Positions 33,851 to 43,176 of a stretch of DNA of 64,000 nt are shown here, piece by piece (the stretch's first letter is position 1; each line of letters opens with the position of its first letter). The DNA lies in NCBI RefSeq assembly GCF_000710915.1, contig NZ_BAUA01000077.1, forward strand, positions 48,592 to 112,591, in the 5' to 3' direction. A program made the translations under genes and the position numbers. The notes beneath the pieces are model-generated. The model was not told the DNA's origin. It did no database searches and was given only the letters and a program-made list of their open reading frames with translations. Origin of the DNA: Nocardia brasiliensis IFM 10847. GTDB lineage: Bacteria > Actinomycetota > Actinomycetes > Mycobacteriales > Mycobacteriaceae.

Positions 33851-35152
33851 ATGGAACACGTGAGTTTCTGGCCAGCGCCCCATGTCGATGTCCCTGTGCA
33901 CGCGACCGTGACCCTGCCCGGGTCGAAATCGATCACGAACCGGGCATTGATCCTGGCCGCCCTGGCGGACGGGCCCTCGACCCTGTCCGGGGCGCTGCGC
34001 AGCCGCGACACCAATCTGATGATCGCGGCGCTCAGCGCGCTGGGCGCGGTCATCGAGGGTGACGGTGACACGCTCACCGTCACCCCGGCCACGCTGCGCG
34101 GCGGCACCGTGGACTGCGGGCTCGCGGGCACCGTGATGCGGTTCCTGCCGCCGGTGGCCGCTCTGGCCGCGGGCGAGGTGTCCTTCGACGGCGACGCGCA
34201 GGCCCGGGTGCGCCCGCTCAGTACGATCCTGGACGCGCTGCGCGATCTCGGCGCCGAAATAGACGGGGACGCACTGCCTTTCACGGTGCACGGCAAGGGC
34301 GCGCTGCGCGGCGGCACCGTCACCATCGACGCGTCCGGGTCCTCCCAGTTCGTCTCGGGCCTGCTGCTGTCCGCGGCCCGGTTCGACGAGGGTCTGACCG
34401 TGCACCACGACGGCAAGGCGCTGCCGTCGATGCCGCACATCGAGATGACCGTCGAGATGCTGCGCCGGGCGGACGTGCAGGTGCAGACGCCCGCGGACAG
34501 CCGCCAGGCGCAGACCTGGGCCGTCACGCCGGGTCCGATCCGCGCGGTGGAATGGGATGTCGAACCCGATCTGTCCAATGCGACACCGTTTCTCGCGGCC
34601 GCCGCGGTCACCGGCGGTGAGGTGCGCATCCCGCATTGGCCGCGGCTGACCACGCAGCCGGGCGACGTGATCCGGGAGATCCTGGTGCGGATGGGCGCCG
34701 AGGCACGCATTTTCGACGGCGTGCTCACCGTGCACGGCCCGGATCGGCTGGCCGGCATCGACATCGACCTGCACGACGTCGGCGAGCTCACGCCCACCGT
34801 CGCCGCGCTGGCCGCCCTGGCCGACTCCCCCTCCGTGCTGCGCGGCATCGCGCACCTGCGCGGCCACGAAACCGACCGGCTCGCCGCGCTGTCCACCGAG
34901 ATCAACCGGCTCGGCGGCAAGGTCACCGAGACCGAGGACGGGCTCGAGATCGTGCCCGCCACGCTGCACGGCGGACGCTGGCACTCCTACGCCGATCACC
35001 GGATGGCAACGGCCGGAGCCATTCTCGGCCTGCGCGTGCCCGGCGTCGAAATCGAGGACATCGGCACCACCGCCAAGACGCTGCCGAATTTCGTAGCGCT
35101 GTGGCAGCAGATGCTCGACTCCACGTCGGCCGATCAGGAGGCGGCGCACTGA
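33851..35152 (+). CDS. aroA: 3-phosphoshikimate 1-carboxyvinyltransferase (EPSP synthase)
   Basis: 433 residues, the usual length. LPGSKSITNRALILAALADG binds phosphoenolpyruvate and shikimate 3-phosphate. Other family motifs are CGLAGTVMRFLPPVAAL, SGSSQFVSGLLL, LSNATPFLAAAAV and YADHRMATAGAI. It makes EPSP in the shikimate pathway to aromatic amino acids. An ATG (33851) and a GTG three codons later are both possible starts. The stop overlaps the next gene's apparent CTG start (CTGA), indicating translational coupling with rsgA. Confidence 0.96.
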   Translation: MEHVSFWPAPHVDVPVHATVTLPGSKSITNRALILAALADGPSTLSGALRSRDTNLMIAALSALGAVIEGDGDTLTVTPATLRGGTVDCGLAGTVMRFLPPVAALAAGEVSFDGDAQARVRPLSTILDALRDLGAEIDGDALPFTVHGKGALRGGTVTIDASGSSQFVSGLLLSAARFDEGLTVHHDGKALPSMPHIEMTVEMLRRADVQVQTPADSRQAQTWAVTPGPIRAVEWDVEPDLSNATPFLAAAAVTGGEVRIPHWPRLTTQPGDVIREILVRMGAEARIFDGVLTVHGPDRLAGIDIDLHDVGELTPTVAALAALADSPSVLRGIAHLRGHETDRLAALSTEINRLGGKVTETEDGLEIVPATLHGGRWHSYADHRMATAGAILGLRVPGVEIEDIGTTAKTLPNFVALWQQMLDSTSADQEAAH

Positions 35153-36135
35153 GAAAGCGCGAGTACGACGAATCCGACGTCCGGGTGCGCCCGGGCAAGA
35201 GTTCGCGACCGCGCACGAAAACCCGTCCGCAGCACAATGATGCCGAACCCGCCATGGTGGTGTCGGTGGACCGGGGCCGCTGGGGCTGTGTGCTCGGCGG
35301 GGATCCCAGCAGGCAGATCGTCGCCATGCGGGCCAGGGAACTCGGCCGCACCCCCATTGTGGTCGGCGATCAGGTGGACGTGGTCGGCGACCTGTCCGGC
35401 AGACCCGACACGCTGGCCCGCATCGTGCGGGTCACCGATCGCCGAACGGTGTTGCGGCGCACCGCCGATGACACCGATCCGTTCGAACGCATCGTGGTCG
35501 GCAACGCCGAACAGCTGTTCATCGTCGTCGCCCTCGCCGACCCGCCGCCGCGCACCGGTTTCGTCGAGCGCTGCATGGTCGCGGCGTTCGCCGGCGGACT
35601 GCGGCCGGTGTTGTGCCTGACCAAGCACGATCTGGACGCCGCATCCGAATTCGCTTCCGCCTTCGAGGATCTCGATCTCACCATCGTCTACGGCGGCATC
35701 GAGGATCCGCTGGAACCGGTGCTCGAGCTGCTGCACGATCGGCTCACCGCGTTCATCGGGCACTCCGGCGTCGGCAAGTCGACGCTGGTGAATCGTCTTG
35801 TGCCGGACGCGTATCGGGCCGTCGGCGCGGTGTCCGGGGTCGGCAAGGGCAAGCACACCTCCACCCAGTCGGTGGCGCTGCCGCTGCCCGCGGGCGGCTG
35901 GGTGATCGACACCCCCGGCGTGCGCTCCTTCGGCTTGGCCCACATCACCCCCGACGACGTGGTCGCCGCCTTCAGCGACCTCGCCGCCGCCATCGAGGAC
36001 TGTCCCCGCGGCTGCACCCACCTCGGCCCGCCCGCCGACCCGGAGTGCGCCCTGGACCAGCTCCCCGGCAAACAGCGCCGGGTCGCCGCCATCCGCGTCC
36101 TGCTCAACGCCCTGAACAGCAACGAAAACTATTAG
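35149..36135 (+). CDS. rsgA: Ribosome small subunit-dependent GTPase RsgA, apparent CTG start
   Basis: 328 residues. N-terminal OB fold (MVVSVDRGRWGCVL), circularly permuted GTPase with G4 LTKHD before G1 GHSGVGKSTLVNRL and G3 DTPGVRSF, then a C-terminal zinc module (CPRGCTHLGPPADPEC). It checks 30S maturation. No ATG, GTG or TTG lies at the expected N-terminus; a CTG overlapping the aroA stop has AGGAGG exactly seven bases upstream and gives YDESDVRVRPG, which is conserved in mycobacterial RsgA. The next ATG (35254) would delete this conserved start. Confidence 0.93.
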   Translation: MRKREYDESDVRVRPGKSSRPRTKTRPQHNDAEPAMVVSVDRGRWGCVLGGDPSRQIVAMRARELGRTPIVVGDQVDVVGDLSGRPDTLARIVRVTDRRTVLRRTADDTDPFERIVVGNAEQLFIVVALADPPPRTGFVERCMVAAFAGGLRPVLCLTKHDLDAASEFASAFEDLDLTIVYGGIEDPLEPVLELLHDRLTAFIGHSGVGKSTLVNRLVPDAYRAVGAVSGVGKGKHTSTQSVALPLPAGGWVIDTPGVRSFGLAHITPDDVVAAFSDLAAAIEDCPRGCTHLGPPADPECALDQLPGKQRRVAAIRVLLNALNSNENY

Positions 36136-36168
36136 CCGCCAGGCACTCCCGGCTCTACACTGCGGTCC

Positions 36169-36645
36169 ATGCGTTACGTCGATCTGAATGCGACGGTCGG
36201 CGAGATCACCGGGGTGCTCAGCCCCGCGCCCTACCTCCGGCGACTGCCCGAGCTGGCCGCCGAGTTGCCAATGGGTGCAAGGGCTTTCGCCACCGACCCG
36301 GAGCACTACGACTTCTACGGCAAGCGCTGCGTGAAAGATCTGAAGTTCCTGGACATCCGGGACACCGACACCGGGGTCGAGCTCCGGCTCCGGCACAACT
36401 GCTGGAAACACGACGAAGACCTGACCATCCGCTACACCGCGCCGACGGACCGCGTCGTCACGCTGGACAGTCCGGGACGTACCGGATTCCACGAGTTGAT
36501 CCTGGACGAGATCTTGCCGCATCCGGACGGCTGCACCCACGAACTCGTCTTCCACACCGGCACCATCGTGGTCACCTGCACGGACCTCGCCGCCGACTGG
36601 ACCGCGGCGGACTGTCCCGATCTGGCACAGCGCCAGGACCATTGA
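36169..36645 (+). CDS. Uncharacterised protein
   Basis: 158 residues. I do not recognise the family. The composition is mixed alpha/beta, without signal peptide or membrane helix, and has several Cys, His and aromatic residues (DFYGKRCVKDLKF, RHNCWKHDED, HPDGCTHELVFH, DCPDLAQ). The HxxC/CxH-like clusters could bind metal, but this is only suggestive. The coding bias is strong and the ATG follows rsgA by 33 bases, so it may be co-transcribed. Confidence 0.65.
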   Translation: MRYVDLNATVGEITGVLSPAPYLRRLPELAAELPMGARAFATDPEHYDFYGKRCVKDLKFLDIRDTDTGVELRLRHNCWKHDEDLTIRYTAPTDRVVTLDSPGRTGFHELILDEILPHPDGCTHELVFHTGTIVVTCTDLAADWTAADCPDLAQRQDH

Positions 36646-36676
36646 TCAGCTGGGGACCTTCCCCAGTGATCATCTT

Positions 36677-37078
36677 TCAGTCGGACAGCGCGGCGCGCGA
36701 GTGGTCCTGGCCGTCGGGCTGGCCGGGCGCGAACGGCCACTCCTCGAACCAGGTGCAGCGGCCCTGGTCGTCGAAGCGCAGTATCCACAGGTCGCGCCAG
36801 CGTGCCGGTTGGCTCGGGTAGTCGACCTCGGCCCGGACCACCGCGGTGAGTCCGTCCACCGCAACCACCTCGGGCTCGATCGAGAACGACTCGTCCGGTC
36901 CGTCGCGGCCGGCCTCCCAGAATTTCGCGAGCGCGGTCAAGCCGGTGAGCGGCTCCGCCCATGGCGAAACCAGATAACCGACATCGGGGGTGAAGAGGTC
37001 GCCGAGTGTGTCGGTGCCCGGCGCCCGCCAGGCCCGTTCGTAAGCGCCGACCCATGCCTCAACTGTGCTCCGGTCCAC
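36677..37078 (-). CDS. Nuclear transport factor 2 / SnoaL-like protein
   Basis: 133 residues with the NTF2-like cone fold pattern: VEAWVGAYERAWRAPG, LGDLFTPDVGYLVSPW, LTALAKFWEAGRDG, VRAEVDYPSQPARWRDLWILRF. Members are isomerases, hydrolases or binding proteins; the pocket residues do not identify a reaction. It is convergent with the preceding plus-strand gene. Confidence 0.85.
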   Translation of the reverse strand: MDRSTVEAWVGAYERAWRAPGTDTLGDLFTPDVGYLVSPWAEPLTGLTALAKFWEAGRDGPDESFSIEPEVVAVDGLTAVVRAEVDYPSQPARWRDLWILRFDDQGRCTWFEEWPFAPGQPDGQDHSRAALSD

Positions 37079-37222
37079 GCGAGCAGAAACTACGCCTGAT
37101 CGTCACGCGCCGTGCCGAATCCGGGGCAAATAACGATCGCACCGGTCCTTTCATGCGCCGCCCGGCCGGCGCGTTCCGCCCGGCTACATCGGCCGAACCG
37201 CCGAGCGGGCGGCCGCGAACGG

Positions 37223-37260
37223 CGAAGGCGCCCAGGGACCCGAGTCCGTGGGCGCCTTCG
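37223..37260 (-). terminator. Terminator hairpin after secA1
   Basis: A perfect 12-base outer stem (CGAAGGCGCCCA / TGGGCGCCTTCG) encloses GGAC-CCGA-GTCC. It starts 17 bases past the secA1 stop on the minus strand. Confidence 0.8.
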
Positions 37261-37276
37261 AGGGTTCGCTCCGTCG

Positions 37277-40141
37277 TCAGTGCCTGCGGCGCGGCTTGGG
37301 GGCGCGCTTGGGCTTGGACTGGGCGCGGGCGGCCTCGCGGCGTTCGCGCCGGGTGGTGTTGCCGGTGTCCTCGTCGCCGTACTCCTCGGCGTCACTGTGC
37401 ACCGCGCGGCCACCGCCCTCGGTCGGGCCCGAGTAGCTGAAGCCCCGCCGATTGGGGTCGTCGATGCCCTTGGCACGCAAGGCCGCCGGGGCGACGCTGC
37501 CGTTGCCGGCCGGTGCCTCCTCGGTGGGCAACGGACGCGGCGCGGACATCGCGCCGACCGGCGAGCGCAGGCCCGCGTCGATCGAGACGCCCTCGGGCTG
37601 CGGCTGCTGCACCTCGACCTGCAGGTTGAACAGGAAGCCGACCGACTCCTCCTTCAGGCCGTCGAGCATCGCCGAGAACATGTCGAAGCCCTCACGCTGG
37701 TACTCCACCAGGGGATCGCGCTGCGCCATCGCGCGCAGGCCGATGCCCTCCTTGAGGTAGTCCATCTCGTAGAGGTGCTCGCGCCACTTGCGGTCCAGCA
37801 CCGAAAGCAGCACCTGCCGTTCGAGATTGCGCATGCTGCCCTGGCCGGCCAGCCCGTCGATCTCGGCCTCGCGCCGCTCGTAGGCGTCGTGCGCGTCGTC
37901 GAGCAGCGCGTCCAGCAGCTCCTCGCGGGTCAGGTCACCGGCGTCGCCGACCGCGGTCTCCCCGGTCAGATCCTGGTGCCGGATGCCCACCGGATACAGC
38001 GTCTTGAGCGCGGTCCACAACTTGTCCAGGTCCCAGTCCTCGACGTACCCCTCGGCGGTGGCGCCGTCGACGTAGGCGGTGATCACGTCGGTGATCATCT
38101 CCTGGACCTGGCCCTCCATGTCCTCGCCGCGCAGGATCCGGTTGCGCTCGCCGTAGATGACGGTGCGCTGCTGGTTCATCACCTCGTCGTACTTGAGCAC
38201 GTTCTTGCGGATCTCGAAGTTCTGCTGCTCGACCTGGGTCTGCGCGCTCTTGATCGCCTTGGAGACCATCTTGGCCTCGATCGGCACGTCGTCGGGCAGG
38301 TTGAGCCGGGTCATGATGGCTTCCAGCGCGGCGCCGTTGAAGCGGCGCATCAGCTCGTCACCCAGCGACAGGTAGAACCGCGACTCGCCCGGGTCACCCT
38401 GACGGCCGGAGCGACCACGCAGCTGGTTGTCGATACGACGCGACTCGTGCCGCTCGGTGCCGAGCACGTAGAGCCCGCCCGCCTCGCGCACCCGGTCGGC
38501 GTCGGCCTTGGTCTGCGACTTGACCTGCTCCAGGGTGGGCAACCAGGCCTGCTGGTAGGCGTCCGGCGTCTCCACCGGGTCCAGGCCCTCCTTGCGCAGG
38601 ATGAGGTCGGCGATGATGTCCGGGTTGCCGCCGAGCACGACGTCGGTACCGCGGCCGGCCATGTTCGTCGCGACGGTGACCGCGCCCGGCCGACCGGCCT
38701 CGGCGATGATCGCGGCCTCGTTCTCGTGGAACTTGGCGTTCAGCACGGTGTGCGCGATGCCGCGCTTGGTGAACTGCTTGGACAGGTACTCCGAGCGCTC
38801 GACGCTGGTGGTACCGATCAGCACCGGCTGGTCGCGTTCGTGCCGCTCGGTGACGTCGTCGACCACGGCCGCGAACTTGGCCTCTTCGGTCTTGTAGATC
38901 AGGTCGGACTGGTCCTGGCGGATCATCGGCTTGTTCGTCGGGATCGGGACCACGCCGAGGTTGTAGATCTGGTGCAGCTCGGCGGCCTCGGTCTCGGCGG
39001 TACCGGTCATGCCGGACAGCTTGTCGTAGAGGCGGAAGTAGTTCTGCAGCGTGATCGTCGCCAGGGTCTGGTTCTCCGGCTGGATCTCGACCGCTTCCTT
39101 GGCCTCGATCGCCTGGTGCATGCCCTCGTTGTAGCGACGGCCCACCAGGATGCGACCGGTGAACTCGTCGACGATGATCACTTCGCCGTCGCGGACGATG
39201 TAGTCCTTGTCGCGGGTGTAGAGCTCCTTGGCCTTGATGGCGTTGTTCAGGTAGCTCACCAGCGGCGAGTTGGCCGCTTCGTACAGGTTGTCGATGCCGA
39301 GCTGATCCTCGACGAACTCGACGCCCGCCTCGTGCACGCCGATGGTGCGCTTCTTGATGTCGACCTCGTAGTGCAGGTCCTTCTTCAACAGCGGTGCGAT
39401 GCGCGCGAATTCGGCGTACCACTTGCTGGAAGCGTCGGCCGGGCCGGAGATGATCAGCGGGGTGCGCGCCTCGTCGATCAGGATGGAGTCGACCTCGTCG
39501 ACCACGGCGAAGTTGTGCCCGCGCTGCACCAGATCGTCGAGCGAGTGCGTCATGTTGTCACGCAGGTAGTCGAAGCCGAACTCGTTGTTCGTGCCGTAGG
39601 TGATGTCGGCGCCGTAGGACACCCGCCGCTGCGCGGGCGTCATGCCGGACAGGATCACGCCGACCTCGAGCCCGAGGAAGCGGTGCACGCGGCCCATCCA
39701 CTCGGAGTCGCGCTTGGCGAGATAGTCGTTGGTGGTGACGATGTGCACGCCGTCGCCGCTGATCGCGTTGAGGTAGGCGGGCAGCACCGAGGTGAGCGTC
39801 TTGCCCTCACCGGTCTTCATCTCGGCGATGTTGCCGGTGTGCAGCGCCGCGCCACCCATGATCTGCACCTTGTAGTGCTTCTGGTTCAGCACCCGCCACG
39901 AGGCCTCCCGTGCCACCGCGAAGGCCTCGGCCATCAGCGCGCCGAGCGGATCGGAGTGCCCCTCTTCGACCATGTCGGAGTAGCGCTCACGGAACTCGTC
40001 GGTCTTGCCGCGCAGCTCGGCGTCGGTGAGCTGTTCGTACTCCGACTCGAGTTCGAGAACCTGGTCGGCGAAGTTGGCGAGCCGCTTGACCATGCGACCC
40101 TCACCAATCCGTAGCAACCTCGTCAGTGTCAGCGCAGGCAC
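37277..40141 (-). CDS. secA: Preprotein translocase ATPase SecA1
   Basis: 954 residues from a GTG giving VPALTLTRLLRIGEGR; the segment LLRIGEGRMVKRL aligns with the M. tuberculosis SecA1 N-terminus. Walker A is MKTGEGKTL, Walker B VVDEVDSIL, followed by the preprotein-binding domain, helical scaffold and an R/K-rich C-terminal tail (RRERREAARAQSKPKRAPKP) without the Cys zinc finger. It powers Sec export of unfolded proteins through SecYEG. In M. tuberculosis it neighbours hpf; here hpf is 12 kb away. Confidence 0.96.
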   Translation of the reverse strand: MPALTLTRLLRIGEGRMVKRLANFADQVLELESEYEQLTDAELRGKTDEFRERYSDMVEEGHSDPLGALMAEAFAVAREASWRVLNQKHYKVQIMGGAALHTGNIAEMKTGEGKTLTSVLPAYLNAISGDGVHIVTTNDYLAKRDSEWMGRVHRFLGLEVGVILSGMTPAQRRVSYGADITYGTNNEFGFDYLRDNMTHSLDDLVQRGHNFAVVDEVDSILIDEARTPLIISGPADASSKWYAEFARIAPLLKKDLHYEVDIKKRTIGVHEAGVEFVEDQLGIDNLYEAANSPLVSYLNNAIKAKELYTRDKDYIVRDGEVIIVDEFTGRILVGRRYNEGMHQAIEAKEAVEIQPENQTLATITLQNYFRLYDKLSGMTGTAETEAAELHQIYNLGVVPIPTNKPMIRQDQSDLIYKTEEAKFAAVVDDVTERHERDQPVLIGTTSVERSEYLSKQFTKRGIAHTVLNAKFHENEAAIIAEAGRPGAVTVATNMAGRGTDVVLGGNPDIIADLILRKEGLDPVETPDAYQQAWLPTLEQVKSQTKADADRVREAGGLYVLGTERHESRRIDNQLRGRSGRQGDPGESRFYLSLGDELMRRFNGAALEAIMTRLNLPDDVPIEAKMVSKAIKSAQTQVEQQNFEIRKNVLKYDEVMNQQRTVIYGERNRILRGEDMEGQVQEMITDVITAYVDGATAEGYVEDWDLDKLWTALKTLYPVGIRHQDLTGETAVGDAGDLTREELLDALLDDAHDAYERREAEIDGLAGQGSMRNLERQVLLSVLDRKWREHLYEMDYLKEGIGLRAMAQRDPLVEYQREGFDMFSAMLDGLKEESVGFLFNLQVEVQQPQPEGVSIDAGLRSPVGAMSAPRPLPTEEAPAGNGSVAPAALRAKGIDDPNRRGFSYSGPTEGGGRAVHSDAEEYGDEDTGNTTRRERREAARAQSKPKRAPKPRRRH

Positions 40142-40197
40142 GGGTCTCGTCAGTCCTCTGGTCGGTGTGTCAGTCGTGTCGATCGGCGCCGGGCCGA

Positions 40198-40209
40198 GGG
40201 TGTACACCC
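40198..40209. promoter_or_regulatory. Palindrome upstream of secA1
   Basis: GGGTGTACACCC is a perfect 12-base palindrome centred about 62 bases before the secA1 GTG, a reasonable place for an operator. No regulator is known to bind it. Confidence 0.3.
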
Positions 40210-40376
40210 GGCCGGCGTGCGGGCTCGCGCGCCGGGCGCGGATTCCGCTGCACGGTTCATGGTAATGCGGTGCCGATCGTAGGCGTCGACAAGCAGCGGT
40301 GTTCGGTCACACCGCAGGAACGAGCCTGCGTAGCTACCCGGCACCGGGGCACCTGCCGTGTCGTCCGCCCTGGTAC

Positions 40377-40916
40377 TCACAGTACGCGGAACGCGGTCAG
40401 CTGCCAGCCCGCCCGATGCAACGTGACCCGCGCGGCGACCGCGAAGATCCGATGGCCACGCTGGTAGGTGCCGTACACCTCGGCGGTTTTCGGACCGGCG
40501 GGTTCGACGCCGATCTTGGTCAGCTGCGCGGGCCCGAGGGCGGCGGCCCGCGGTGCGGTCCGGGCCAGGGTCTCCAGCGCGGCGAACACCGACGCGGAGG
40601 TCAGCGGCCGCACCTGCGCCACCGGCCGCCTGCCGTCGAGCACCTCGAGCACCAGCCGCAGCGAATTCTCCGCGAATCGATGTGCCGCCGAACCTGTTTC
40701 GGTCTCGGTCCCGTACGATGTGAGGCGTCCGTCGTGCCGGGCGCGTCGACCCGCGGCCCGTGCGGAAGACCCGCTGCGTGACGGCATGCGACGGCAGGGC
40801 AGCGCGGCTCGTGGTGACGAAGCAGCAGGCCGTGGCTGATCCCCGGCCGCGCGATCACGGTCCAGCGGCGGTTCGATGTGCGGCGCGGGCGAAAGCGACG
40901 GTCGCCGACTGTGCAT
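40377..40916 (-). CDS. Rv3235-like family protein
   Basis: 179 residues. The first ~80 are basic, Pro/Ser/Arg-rich and probably disordered. The last ~100 form a compact domain (RLVLEVLDGRRPVAQVRPLT, VEPAGPKTAEVYGTYQRGHR, LHRAGWQLTAFRVL) that resembles the actinobacterial Rv3235 family found near secA. The family has an SH3-like appearance and no proven role. The ATG at 40916 was chosen by composition; a later start is possible. It is divergent from the acyltransferase gene. Confidence 0.65.
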   Translation of the reverse strand: MHSRRPSLSPAPHIEPPLDRDRAAGDQPRPAASSPRAALPCRRMPSRSGSSARAAGRRARHDGRLTSYGTETETGSAAHRFAENSLRLVLEVLDGRRPVAQVRPLTSASVFAALETLARTAPRAAALGPAQLTKIGVEPAGPKTAEVYGTYQRGHRIFAVAARVTLHRAGWQLTAFRVL

Positions 40917-41096
40917 CCCATGCCCCCCTGTGATCGAATCGAGTCCCCGTGCTCGAATCAGACAGCCTGCCACGGAAGCCAGGACGGGTAAAGGGGAATG
41001 TCGATATCGCCGGATACGCCACAGCGGACGAGCTGAATCGTTGGGGCGACAGCACAATGGGCGTGAGACGGCATCGGAAAAGGAGCACCGGGCAGC

Positions 41097-42512
41097 GTGA
41101 TCACGAGACTGACCCCGCAGGACGCGTCCTTCTACCGGCTCGAGTCGAGCAGTAATCCGATCCATATCGGCTCCCTCGCGATCCTGCGGCACACCGATCC
41201 CGATTCGGCGGTCCCCGCGCTGGATTACGACCGGCTCGTCGACCTGGTCGAGGCCCGCCTCTCGCTGGTGCCCCGCTATCGCCGCAAGGTGCGCGAGATT
41301 CCGCTGGCGCTCGGGCGCCCGGTCTGGGTGGAGGACAGCGCTTTCGACATCACCTACCACATCCGCCGCTCCGCGCTGCCCGCGCCGGGCACCGATGCCC
41401 AGCTGCACGAACTGGTCGCCCGGCTGTCCTCGCGCCCGCTCGACCAGACCCGGCCGCTATGGGAGATGTACCTGATCGAGGGCCTGTCCGACGGCCGGTG
41501 CGCACTGTTCACCAAGACGCATTCCGCGCTGGTCGACGGCGATACCGCGCTGGAGATCGGGCACGTCGTGCTCGACGCGGGCCCCTCGCCGCGCGAACTC
41601 GCCGACGACGCGTGGCGTGCGCCGCGCGAGCCCGACGACATGGAACTGCTGCTCGGCGCGCTGACCCACCTGGCCGCGCAGCCGCGCGAAGCGCTCGAGG
41701 TGGCCCGGCACGCGGGCGGTCAGGCGTTCGCGGTGATCGGCGCCGCCGGCCGCGCGGTGGACTCGGTGGTCACCGCGGTGCGCGCGGCGGCCAGCGGCAC
41801 CCCCGACAGCCCGCTCAACGCGCGCATCTCGCGCAACCGGCGCTTCGATGTGGTGCGGACCGAGCTGGAGGACTACCGCAAGATCCGCAAGCGCTTCGAC
41901 TGCTCGATCAACGACGTCATCCTCGCGGTGGTCACCGGCGCGTTGCGCAACTGGCTGCTGTCGCGGGGCGAGACGCTCACCGAGCCGACCACGCTGCGGG
42001 CCGTGGTGCCGATGTCGGTGTACGTCGACGGGGTGGACGGCGCCCGGCTGAATCCGGCAAGCGAGGTGTCCTCGTTCCTGATCGATCTGCCGGTCGGCGA
42101 ACCCAATCCGGTGATGCGGCTCTCGCACATCGCGCACGCCACCGAGGCCAACGGCAGGCACCGGCGCGGGGTACGGGCCCGGACCCTGGTCCATCTCGCC
42201 GGGTTCGCTCCGGCGAGCCTGCATGCGATGAGCGTGCGCGCGGCGAGTACGTTCGCAGAGCACACGTTCAATCTGGTGATCACCAACGCGCCGGGTCCGC
42301 AGACGCCGATGTACATCGGCGGCGCGCGGATGCTGGAGATGTATCCGGTGTCGCCGCTGCTGCGCAATCAGGCCTCGAGCATCGGGATCACGTCCTACGA
42401 CGGACGGGTCTTCTACGGACTCAACGCCGACCGCGACGCGATGGCCGACATCGGCGTGCTGGCCGCGTCGGTGCGCGATTCCATGGAGGAGATGCTCGGT
42501 GCCTGCGTCTGA
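41097..42512 (+). CDS. Wax ester synthase/diacylglycerol acyltransferase (WS/DGAT) family, altered active site
   Basis: 471 residues from GTG, the standard length. The WS/DGAT family makes triacylglycerol or wax esters from acyl-CoA at the membrane. N-terminal MITRLTPQDASFYRLES and C-terminal NAPGPQTPMYIGG (the FxNVPGP-like block) are typical. The catalytic HHxxxDG motif reads HSALVDG at 142-148: the second His is Ser143. As that His is normally the catalytic base, activity may be reduced or changed. It corresponds to the Rv3233c/Rv3234c (tgs3) locus. Confidence 0.88.
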   Translation: MITRLTPQDASFYRLESSSNPIHIGSLAILRHTDPDSAVPALDYDRLVDLVEARLSLVPRYRRKVREIPLALGRPVWVEDSAFDITYHIRRSALPAPGTDAQLHELVARLSSRPLDQTRPLWEMYLIEGLSDGRCALFTKTHSALVDGDTALEIGHVVLDAGPSPRELADDAWRAPREPDDMELLLGALTHLAAQPREALEVARHAGGQAFAVIGAAGRAVDSVVTAVRAAASGTPDSPLNARISRNRRFDVVRTELEDYRKIRKRFDCSINDVILAVVTGALRNWLLSRGETLTEPTTLRAVVPMSVYVDGVDGARLNPASEVSSFLIDLPVGEPNPVMRLSHIAHATEANGRHRRGVRARTLVHLAGFAPASLHAMSVRAASTFAEHTFNLVITNAPGPQTPMYIGGARMLEMYPVSPLLRNQASSIGITSYDGRVFYGLNADRDAMADIGVLAASVRDSMEEMLGACV

Positions 42513-42522
42513 TCAGGAGAAA

Positions 42523-43062
42523 ATGCGGGTCTACATTCCCGCGACGGTGCCGATGCTGCGCGAGCTCGTCGCGAACCGGGAACTACGCCCGGTCGGCGGG
42601 ACCGCGTTCGCGGTGACCCCGGCGCTGCGCGAGGCCTACGCCTCGGGCGACGACGAGGAACTGGCCGAGGTCGCGATGGGCGAGGCCGCGCGGGCCTCGC
42701 TGCGCCTGCTCGCCGCCGAACGCGACGATCTCGACGAACCGGCCGACGACGCCGAGCCGGTGCCCACGGGCCGGCCGGTCTATCGGCGCGCGGTGATCGC
42801 CGCCGACGTGACCGGCGCGAAGCTGCGGCCCGATCTCGACGACGCTGTGGTGAAGCTGCCGGGACTGCTGACCTACGACCAGATCGGCAGCGTGCACGTC
42901 GACCTGGCCCAGGCCGAACCGGAGGTGGCCAAGGCCGTCGACGTGGTGGATGCCGCGGACCTCGGCGACACCGACGCCGAATTCGTGCTCGGCGACGCCG
43001 AGGACCACCAGCTCGCCTGGTATGCCGCGCAGGAACTGCCGTTCCTGCTCGAATTGCTCTGA
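42523..43062 (+). CDS. DUF6912-like protein (Rv3231c homologue)
   Basis: 179 residues starting MRVYIPATVPMLRELV, matching M. tuberculosis Rv3231c. The second part has an acidic run (VDVVDAADLGDTDAEFVLGD) and ends AAQELPFLLELL. No catalytic motif is visible and the function is unknown. It starts 10 bases after the acyltransferase stop, with AGGAG just before, and precedes the ferredoxin reductase. The four genes run in one direction, suggesting a lipid-modification operon. Confidence 0.85.
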   Translation: MRVYIPATVPMLRELVANRELRPVGGTAFAVTPALREAYASGDDEELAEVAMGEAARASLRLLAAERDDLDEPADDAEPVPTGRPVYRRAVIAADVTGAKLRPDLDDAVVKLPGLLTYDQIGSVHVDLAQAEPEVAKAVDVVDAADLGDTDAEFVLGDAEDHQLAWYAAQELPFLLELL

Positions 43063-43176
43063 GCCGCGCGGTCACCGGACCGCGGCCCCGAGGCGCTCCC
43101 CGGCCGAACCTACGATGCCGTAACCTTGCTGTGGCGTGGGCAGCGCATCCGACGAACAGGAAGACGAACGGCAGCG

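Noticed and set aside
32201..35149. 982-residue minus-strand open frame across the aldehyde dehydrogenase and aroA
   Set aside because: Antisense shadow of two clear enzymes.
35254..35256. ATG as the rsgA start
   Set aside because: It would discard the conserved YDESDVRVRPG segment and has no suitable ribosome site.
37112..40114. 1000-residue open frame on the plus strand across secA1
   Set aside because: It is an antisense shadow caused by G/C-rich third positions. The translation is low complexity, and the opposite strand encodes a complete SecA1.
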